DNA of 64,000 nucleotides from Plutella xylostella (taxonomy: Eukaryota > Arthropoda > Insecta > Lepidoptera > Plutellidae). The position numbers and the translations under genes were made by a program. The notes under the pieces are model-generated. The model ran no database searches. It worked only from the letters and a program-made list of their open reading frames with translations, and was not told the origin of the DNA. Shown piece after piece: positions 56,800-64,000 of the stretch; position 1 is the first letter of the stretch; the number at the start of each line of letters is the position of its first letter. The stretch is taken from NCBI RefSeq assembly GCF_932276165.1, contig NC_063995.1:9734001-9798000 (forward strand), in the 5' to 3' direction.

Positions 56800-59246
56800 T
56801 GATTTTTTATGAATTAACATAAAAAATAATAAAACAAACACATTAATACTAGGTGGACATAAATTAACAATTAGTTTTTTACTATTAACCCTTTGAGTAC
56901 TTAGCAATGGTACCTGGTATCACGTTAATTATGCTTAGTCGGCATTCAATGTGTTAATAGTATTGGTATTAACTTAATACCCTTCGCCCATGCACCTTCA
57001 AAACTATGTCACAATATAAAGAGTAAATATTGTGTTGGTATGTCAGTAATAAATAAACCCATAAAAGTATATCAATTTTACAAATACCCAAAAAGTTTCC
57101 CGTTATCAGAAGCGCAGTTTGCTGGATAAACTAAATTAGGTGTAGTGTTTAGTTATTCTGTTGGTTAAGCTGAGTAAACAGTTGGTGCTTAGCAACACGT
57201 TAGTTAGTTGAATCGATTGGTCGATGCATTAACGAAATGATGCTGGCGCGTTAAAGTAGCTGTTTAGCTAGGTATACAAAAACATCGGAACTTGGTGTAA
57301 TAGAAAATGTATGTACGTTAGAATATTAATCTCAAAAATTACGATGATTTAGAAAATGACAAAATATGTCCCATATTGTTTTTGGATTTTGGAAATTCAT
57401 ATAACCCACCTTTTTGCTTCGCCAGATTCGTAGATATAAAAATTAACACAAAATAAAGTTTTAAACAAACAAAACTTTAAGTAAACTGATTGAAACTAAC
57501 CCTCATTCAAATAATATAATGTCTGTTAACCTAGTAAATATGACTAGGAGTATTATAATGATTCTTACTATTTACGTACGGATTCACTAACTATGTCTGT
57601 GGTTGGGCGAGTATGTATACTAACCTTTAGTATTTGATTTGCAGTTTCTTATTAAAATCTATTGAATGATCAGTAATATGTTACTTCCATTTTTTAACAA
57701 ATACATGACACTACAGCATAGAAGGAAAACACGAATTCTATCCCCCTATTTATTTTTAGTGTGTTTGTGGCACTGTTACTCAAGAGGGGTCAGAAGCAGG
57801 GCGCAAGAAATGCGTAGGTCAAGATATTGTGTGACAAGTACATCGCACGAGCACGACGGAGAAATTTTGGCATGTCTTGCGCCCCGTGCTATGTATGCAG
57901 GTTTCCTTGCCCCATACCTCGTAACTTGTAACGCTTAGCTGAAAGCGCGTGTAAAGTTTGCACCTACTTTTGCAGCGTGTAGCTCGTAGCAAGTTCGTAG
58001 CATTACTCTCGTAGCTCGTAGTACGTAGCCGACAATTTGTCTAATTAGAAAAAATAAAAAATTGATGGGGTTTAATTTTAATTAAATTGTATCGTTACTA
58101 TCAAAGTTTCCGTGCTGGTGAGATTGATTCTGGATCTTTCAATTTAAAGTATTTTTTATTTGTTTTTCATCAAGATTTTCGAACCAATACATAAAATCAA
58201 AGGATTACAATAATAGCTTAGTTAATAAGTTAACGTTTTTATTGAACGCAATTTATAATGTATGTTCTATTACACTCGCCTACTGTAAATATTCTAATAT
58301 ATTTATTTCCTTAAATTTATACTAAATAAGAGATTAATCATAAATAACTTCTATCGTTACAGCTAAACTGTACATACATTAGTTAAGTAAATTAAATATT
58401 TTTTGGAATACAAATTCAATTTAAAACGAATAATTTACGAAGCAAGTGTCGATCAATAACATAATTATGCAAACACCAATATATTCATTAATATTATAAT
58501 TATAACATAAACGAAGACATAACAACTGTTATCATAACAAGCGTATAAAAATACTAATAATACTTAATAAAAGACAGACTAGCCAAAGATGTGATACTAT
58601 AAGAACGATAGACTACTTGCGAGTTAAGATGACTAGGGATACAGTCAGCAAAATACACAAATGCGGATTTTTTTGTTATAAATCCATTCATTTTGCTGAC
58701 TGTCCGAGTAGAGACGTGTGTTGAGCTGGACACAAACGTCTCTTCGTACGTAAAAAAATAAATAATTGATAAAAATAGATTCGCTTATTTGTTCAAGCAA
58801 ACATTAAATGTTCTATACAATAGTTTTTAACACATAGTGCGTGAAGGATCTTTTGTCTCTTATACAATGAAGAAAAATACAGTTTAGTATGTAAAACATG
58901 GAAAAAAACACTTTTGGATCGCTTTATTCGGTTAGTCGTGCATGGGAAATACCCAGGCAGTCTTATTCTTACTACACATTAACTTAAAGAATAACGTAAC
59001 TATAATTATAACGCATGAAATCTGTAGAGTGGGATCCTATGATAGCCTTATTGATATATTTACTTCAAATATTTTCACCAAAAGATCCTTGCCGCACACT
59101 TATAAGACAATTTATTGTGTCACGGGTAATTTAGATCATGACTTCTACTTTATTTAACTGTTTTTTTTTTCACAAAACCACGAGACAAAATTAAATTATA
59201 AAGCAGTCCTTACCAATTTTTAAGGAAAGTAGAAGAACAACTAGAC
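56800..59246. other. Space between the DRC9 upstream exon and the DH45 3' end
   Basis: No gene seen. It contains a family B MITE at 57792-57890 (GCGCAAGAAATGCGTAGGTC ... GACATGCCAAAATTTC on the other arm) and a short TACAGTCAGC palindrome at 58640-58704. Confidence 0.5.
57792..57890. mobile_element. MITE family B, diverged copy
   Basis: Ends AGGGCGCAAGAAATGCG and reversed GGGGCGCAAGACATGCC. Confidence 0.6.
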
Positions 59247-59252
59247 TTTATT
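59247..59252 (-). terminator. Candidate poly(A) signal of the diuretic hormone gene
   Basis: AATAAA on the minus strand about 150 bases past the DH45 stop. Confidence 0.5.
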
Positions 59253-59399
59253 TTGTGACAGTCTTTAGGCCATTAGACTGGGGTGTAATTTTGTACAAAA
59301 TAACAATCGTTGTAACGTAGGCAATTGTTTCAAATAGATGACGTTGGTTCGAGTGTTGATGGCCGGGGCTGGAGAGAACGGAAAGGAAGATATCTGTCT

Positions 59400-59440
59400 C
59401 TAGTTCGCGTAGTGGCTTGGCATGTAGTTTTCCCAGAATC
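59400..59440 (-). CDS. DH45: DH45 terminal exon
   Basis: Acceptor ATATTTTCTGCAG. Two bases complete the glycine after GKR; FWENYMPSHYAN and TAG follow. It was chosen by phase and the early stop; no comparison was possible. Confidence 0.65.
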
Positions 59441-60677
59441 CTGCAGAAAATATCCATTTAAATTCAGTACCTTTTATAATACTTTTATTATTTTCATACA
59501 CAAAATAGTTCAAAATGGTGCGATAGCAATACAATATGGCTCATTAGATCAAGTAACCTCAGTTAGACCGTAAATTTTTCGGAAAATCGGTTGTAGCGAC
59601 TTATTAAGAGATACTTGTTTGTTACATAAAATTATATGAACAAAGCATATTTTGTTTGAAAACTCACTTTTTGTTTATTTCAAAGTTACGGGACCCAACA
59701 GATTTATTTATCCGCTCGTGTCGTCTAACGGATTAATTTTGTTTGTTTATAAACCTAAGATGAAAATGGCTTTGTATTACGTACGACTCGTACGAGTAAA
59801 GTGGCTTTCAATTTGTAAATCCGGTTTATAAATATAATTACTGAATTTTATTTCACACAACATTATATTATACACGAGAGTCAATATCAGATAGGTAATT
59901 AGGTAGGTATTTAATTGATTAATCTGTACAGTACTTTGCTACAGTAAGGCTTATAGTTCGTGACCGTGTCTTGAAGTATATTGACGTTGAGCGTGGGTAT
60001 GCGCCAAGGATGTGTTGCGAGTGTTGCGATTTATATCCACTAATCATATTCCTTGGTCCACATAGCCGCGATGATGATTCCACCAGTGGTATGGTGGAAA
60101 CGTATATCTTTTCTATCATCGCAGCATAAGCACATCTCTGGTTGAACAGCGAGTAGGTAATAGTTAGGGCCTGATTCACAATATCTGGATAAAGACTACC
60201 TTTCTGTATGATAAAAAGACATGCTGTCCCTGTCTAAAACATAATAACAGAGAGAGATAGCATTTTTTTTTATTCCACAGGGTAGCCATAACCCAGACAT
60301 TGTGAAACCGGCCCTTATTGCCAATTTCTCCATAGTCGGTTATCTAACCGACCAGGGATTGGTTATCAATTATACGTCATCTCCATATAAAATTCTTGAT
60401 AGATGTGTCAAAAGTCAACTACTAATACCTGGTTATGCACTAACCGATTATGGAGAAATTGGCACTTAGTCTACTACTAACAATGAAGTAGCGACTGACC
60501 TCGCTTGCCGACATTCTGCAGGAACAGCCGGTTGGCCACGGCCTGTCGCTGGCTGGCCTCGCGCATCTGCTTGCGGGCCACCTCCAGCATCAGCCGCTGC
60601 CTGAGCACCTCCATCGGGTTGTTGATGGAGAGCGACGGCATCTTGCGCTTCCACCGCCGCTCTGAGCTGCGCGCGCT
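59400..60677 (-). CDS. DH45: CRF-like diuretic hormone precursor (DH45 type), last two exons, 5' partial
   Basis: Exons 60500-60677 and 59400-59440 join in phase. The first carries a complete hormone: basic cleavage site RRWKR, then KMPSLSINNPMEVLRQRL continuing for 45 residues to RLFLQNV, then the amidation and cleavage signal GKR. The short last exon completes a glycine and adds FWENYMPSHYAN and TAG. CRF-like diuretic hormones are secreted brain peptides that act on class B GPCRs in Malpighian tubules and raise cAMP to drive urine flow. Silkworm is known to make DH34, DH41 and DH45 from alternative exons of one gene; the 45-residue length matches DH45. The signal peptide and the other alternative exons are not recognised in this window. 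Confidence 0.88.
60164..60317. mobile_element. Hairpin MITE family D, second copy
   Basis: Ends TTAGGGCCTGATTCACAATA and reversed TAAGGGCCGGTTTCACAATG. It directly abuts the family C copy. Confidence 0.85.
60316..60468. mobile_element. Hairpin MITE family C, second copy
   Basis: Ends TATTGCCAATTTCTCCATAG and reversed TAAGTGCCAATTTCTCCATA. It ends 31 bases from the DH45 exon donor. Confidence 0.88.
60500..60677 (-). CDS. DH45: DH45 hormone exon
   Basis: Acceptor CCCCGGTTTCCAG, donor CGAG/GTCAGT, entry phase 0 and exit phase 1. It holds the whole mature peptide with a dibasic site before it and GKR after it. Confidence 0.92.
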
Positions 60678-60811
60678 CTGGAAACCGGGGTGGGGGTTAA
60701 TCCGTAATCCTTGAGGTTGCATCGTTTTTATTTATTTATTTCTTTATTGTACAAATAAAAGTACAAAGGGACTTATTGCTAAAAGCATTTTCTGCCAGTC
60801 ATAGTTAAGTT

Positions 60812-60966
60812 CAAACAATTTGGTAGTTCTCAAGTGGGCAGCGAATGCACTTTTGGAACTTGTCAAACTAACAAACCACCTTTTCATTCTTTTAAACATT
60901 GACAGTTGGTTAGTTTGACAGAGCATAAAAGTGTATGGCAGCCAACTTTAGGAACTATCAAGTTGT
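60812..60966. mobile_element. Hairpin MITE
   Basis: TTGGTAGTTCTCAAGTGGGC and reversed TTGATAGTTCCTAAAGTTGG at the ends; GTCAAACTAACAAACC and its inverse in the middle. Confidence 0.7.
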
Positions 60967-63193
60967 GTAGATCCATTGACAAAAGAATAAAGAGGACTTG
61001 GCATAAAAATCGGTACTTAAAAATATATCGTCGTCTCTTTTTAACTTATTGGTGTTATCGTACGTAAAAAAGGACAACAGTAGTTTTGTCTTTGCCTAAA
61101 ATTACAACATTGCGATCGGTCGCCATGTTGATTGACCAAGATTGACATCCAAACACAAGGTACTTCAGCTGTCAAACAATTTGTTTGTTTACATTTTTCA
61201 AGAAAAAAGCCGCCATTTTAATTGACACCAAAGTTTAGGTAAGCGCATTTTTTTCGTTGATATGGCATGTCCTTTCTTTATTCTTTTGTCAATGTGTAGA
61301 CCTAACTGTAACTTTAGCTTTTCTGTACCTCACTACGTCAGTGCAAATTATTATTTAAGGATAAAATTTATGTCTGATTAATCGTTTTTGATTATACCTG
61401 ACTATAGTGACAATGTACGAGTATACAAGGATGATACGTTTGAGAATGTATATGTATAGTTTTGGATACAACTCCTGGGTTTTTTTTTTGTATTGCTGAA
61501 ATAAATACTGTTACCTAAGTTCATAGGTATTCTAAATTAAAGTTGTTCAAAAAGTGAAATAAAGTTTTTATGCGACACCAGTCTACATATTTTAGACTGC
61601 GAGCAGCACATTTTAGTTTATGATCTGGATACATAATGTAATATGCTCAAGTGCAATAAAAAGATAAAATACTCGTTCTTGTCACAAAAAATAATGCAAT
61701 AATTCAGAAAACTGTGCACTCAATGCATTTTAGAAATATGTAATAACGAAATAAAATTTAAGTCAGGTCTTGATTGGCTGACAGCCAGAGACGTATGAAA
61801 TAGTGATCTTATAAGGGTTCCATTCCTTTCGACACACGGAACCCTAAACAATGTACAGCTAATATGGAAATGTATTTCCAACGAACTGGGGTATTATAGT
61901 TCGTTGTGTAAATACACAACTCCCGAGCACGTATGAAGAGTGAATGCCTACAATGAAATTTAGAATTGAATCATATCATTGGCAGTCGCTACTGGAATCA
62001 TGAATAGGGTTCAAAATATTTTGCGATTGGCTCGGGCGAGGACAAAGCGCCATTATGGGTGCTTGACACACTCGTACCTTTCCGAGTTATCGGAGTATGC
62101 ACTCTGCATATTGTTTTACCGTAGTCGATATGAATCCTAAGCAATGTTATACTGGGTTGTATTGTATGTAAGTATACAATACAGGGTATTACAATAGTGG
62201 TATACTAAGGGGACGGCAATTTTTTTTTATTGTCTATGTATAAGAAACTGTGTTGGTCACGTGACGATTTACCTACTATGGAAAATTGTTTTTTTTTTTG
62301 TGTGAGACTCCAAAAGTAGTAGAAAAAAAGCTATTCAGAATGACCCCCCTCAGTAAACCCCCTTTTGCAATACCTATATACATATATATATTTGTTACAA
62401 AGGTTGCGAAGATAAGAATGTTTAGGGTCTGTATCAGAATGCCTGGAATGATGTATGTAGTTATAATATTTGGCATTATATTTATTAGCTCGATATTATT
62501 ACGTAATGCATAAGTAATAAGATGGGAAACCAATACGGCTAATTATCTGTCGATCGCGAAGTCGCATCTCGTAAGAATTATTATTGTGTGACGTATAGCG
62601 CCCCGAGGGAAAAACAAATGATATGCGATACATTTCGCTTTTATTAATGTCACTTTTACTTACCGAGCGAACGTTGCGAGACGGGAGAGGAGTTTGAAAT
62701 AAAAGCTGTTATAATGTAATGCTGCATTATTTGTTTATTTTTGTTTTGAAAAGATCCCGTAGATAGCCGTAGATAGGCGGTGATATGAGCGGAACCAGCA
62801 CAGGTGTGTTATCGAACGTCGATGAACTCGTTTGATGCGCGTTTCACCAATCACAGCGCCGTATTTATGGCGAAACGTAATATATAACGTTTATCTACGT
62901 TGATAATTTTATTAACGAACCCGTGCAGCGACAGCAGAAGTTAGTAGTGACAGAACATAGCAGTTAAAGTTTAATTTTTCTGAAGACCAATACCTACAAT
63001 GTTCAGATATTTATGAATGGGAACCTTAAATAGGTTTATAATTATAACAGATCCAGGTTTGTGGAAATAATGTTCTAAGCTAAGAAAGTTCGTATTTATT
63101 CCTAAGGAGGGAGTTATTCTTACCTCATCATTGAATCCATGCTATGAAGAACCGTTCGACAGCCAATAACGTTGGTTTTGATAGAACAGGGTC
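60967..63193. other. Upstream side of the DH45 exon, no exon recognised
   Basis: I looked here for the signal-peptide exon of the hormone precursor and did not find one. Good donors at about 62662 and 63119 on the minus strand have no convincing coding sequence. Confidence 0.5.
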
Positions 63194-63605
63194 TTAGCGT
63201 CAATTCACACGTACCACAACCACACCACGTCGCAGCGACAAAATGTGGTCAAGCTGTGGTTACGTGTGAATTGTGTGACAGCGGCTTTTTGCAGTTGCGT
63301 TGTGGCAGCGACAAAATGTCGATGTGGTTGCGTTGTCGCTGTCATTGCGATGTGGTAACCACGTCGTCGTGTGCAGTTAATACGGAAAACAGGTTGCCGC
63401 GGTGCCGCCGCCGCGTGGTTGCGATGTGGTTGCGATGTGGTTGCGATGTGGTCGTATTACACAGGTGGTCGATAACAACGGCAAAATGTGGCACGTGTGA
63501 ATTGGATTATTCATTGTCAATAAAAAATATACGCCCGACCACATCGCGTGGTTGTGGTGTGGTTGTGGCTGTGGTGTGGTTGTGGTACGTCTGAATTGAC
63601 CCTTA
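63194..63605 (+). mobile_element. Foldback element H, second locus
   Basis: It starts TTAGCGTCAATTCACACGTA and ends TACGTCTGAATTGACCCTTA. An open frame of 140 codons through it reads the GTGGTTGCGATG repeats and is not a gene. Confidence 0.9.
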
Positions 63606-64000
63606 GGGGTTAAGTCACATATAAAATGTATGAGTTTTTGATTCCTCTCGGCTTTTGCACCTACACGACCTTTTGCAAACCTGCTGTAAGTTATATGAAT
63701 TTTGGGGATAATCTAGTTTCGATCGGAAAATCCCGGTTTAGGTAAATATTTAATAATGTGGAATGATTGATTGTTTATTAATTCGTTTCTATTCATTGAA
63801 TGGACGACCAAAATTTGTATACGTTTCAACCATCCTCTTGTTTATCTTAATACTGACTATAATACCTGCTTAATGAAGCCGGAAAATAAGTACTAATAAA
63901 AAATAGACAATAGTACAAAATGTACATAAGCAACTAAATGTGGAAAAATAAAAGACAAATTATATAAATTTCAACAACGTTTATTGCACGATCTACAATA
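63606..64000. other. Window end, no gene seen
   Basis: AT-rich sequence without splice-bounded coding signal. Confidence 0.5.

Noticed and set aside
63084..63150. First exon of the DH45 precursor ending at the donor near 63119
   Set aside because: It would encode only MDSMMR in phase 2, which does not fit the phase 0 entry of the hormone exon and is not a signal peptide.
63172..63594. 140-codon ORF and related ORFs at 42.0-42.7 kb
   Set aside because: They read through the GATGTGGTTGC repeats of the foldback element in several frames and both strands; low complexity, not protein coding.

Overview
This is a stretch of insect nuclear DNA, almost certainly from a moth or butterfly. Three things point there. 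The genes are split into short GC-rich exons with GT/AG introns in an AT-rich background. There are several copies of the lepidopteran Lep1-type Helitron repeat ('ATTATAAATGCGAAAGTAAC ... CAGCTAGT'). The neuropeptide exon at about 60.6 kb encodes a CRF-like diuretic hormone of 45 residues, of the type I know from silkworm (DH45). Nearly all long open reading frames here are chance or repeat ORFs; the real genes had to be pieced together exon by exon from splice sites and reading phase.

Layout, left to right. (1) 185-1554, plus strand: the last four coding exons of an ABCC (MRP-type) transporter, with the end of its second nucleotide-binding domain. (2) 4495-39430 (5' UTR exon up to about 44.65 kb), minus strand, convergent with the transporter: a complete ten-coding-exon gene for a 473-residue single-pass receptor with signal peptide, two Ig domains, one membrane helix and one cytoplasmic TIR domain. 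This is the architecture of the interleukin-1 receptor family, unlike the leucine-rich Toll receptors that carry TIR domains in insects. All ten exons join in phase with no internal stop. Its second intron is 25.3 kb and holds no other gene I can see, only transposon debris. (3) 45.2-46.8 kb: a short plus-strand exon-like ORF and a 5'-truncated non-LTR retrotransposon. (4) 47012-51932, perhaps to 56796, minus strand: a dynein regulatory complex subunit 9 (DRC9/IQCG) homologue with a C-terminal IQ motif. (5) 59400-60677, minus strand: the last two coding exons of a CRF-like diuretic hormone precursor; its signal-peptide exons lie beyond the window or were not recognised.

The most interesting item is the Ig-TIR receptor. 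It also carries two internal exon duplications. One is an in-frame 147-bp tandem repeat of the Ig exon (49 codons, with the splice donor copied), cut off by a MITE. The other is a second copy of the TIR box-3 exon end, whose 3' 91 bp is nearly identical to the original while its 5' part differs mostly at synonymous positions; this copy could be spliced in phase. The rest of the window is a dense collection of small non-autonomous elements: at least eight hairpin MITE families, a hAT-type element with a perfect 8-bp target duplication, foldback elements built from CACAACC-type repeats, a tRNA-derived SINE and Lep1 Helitrons.
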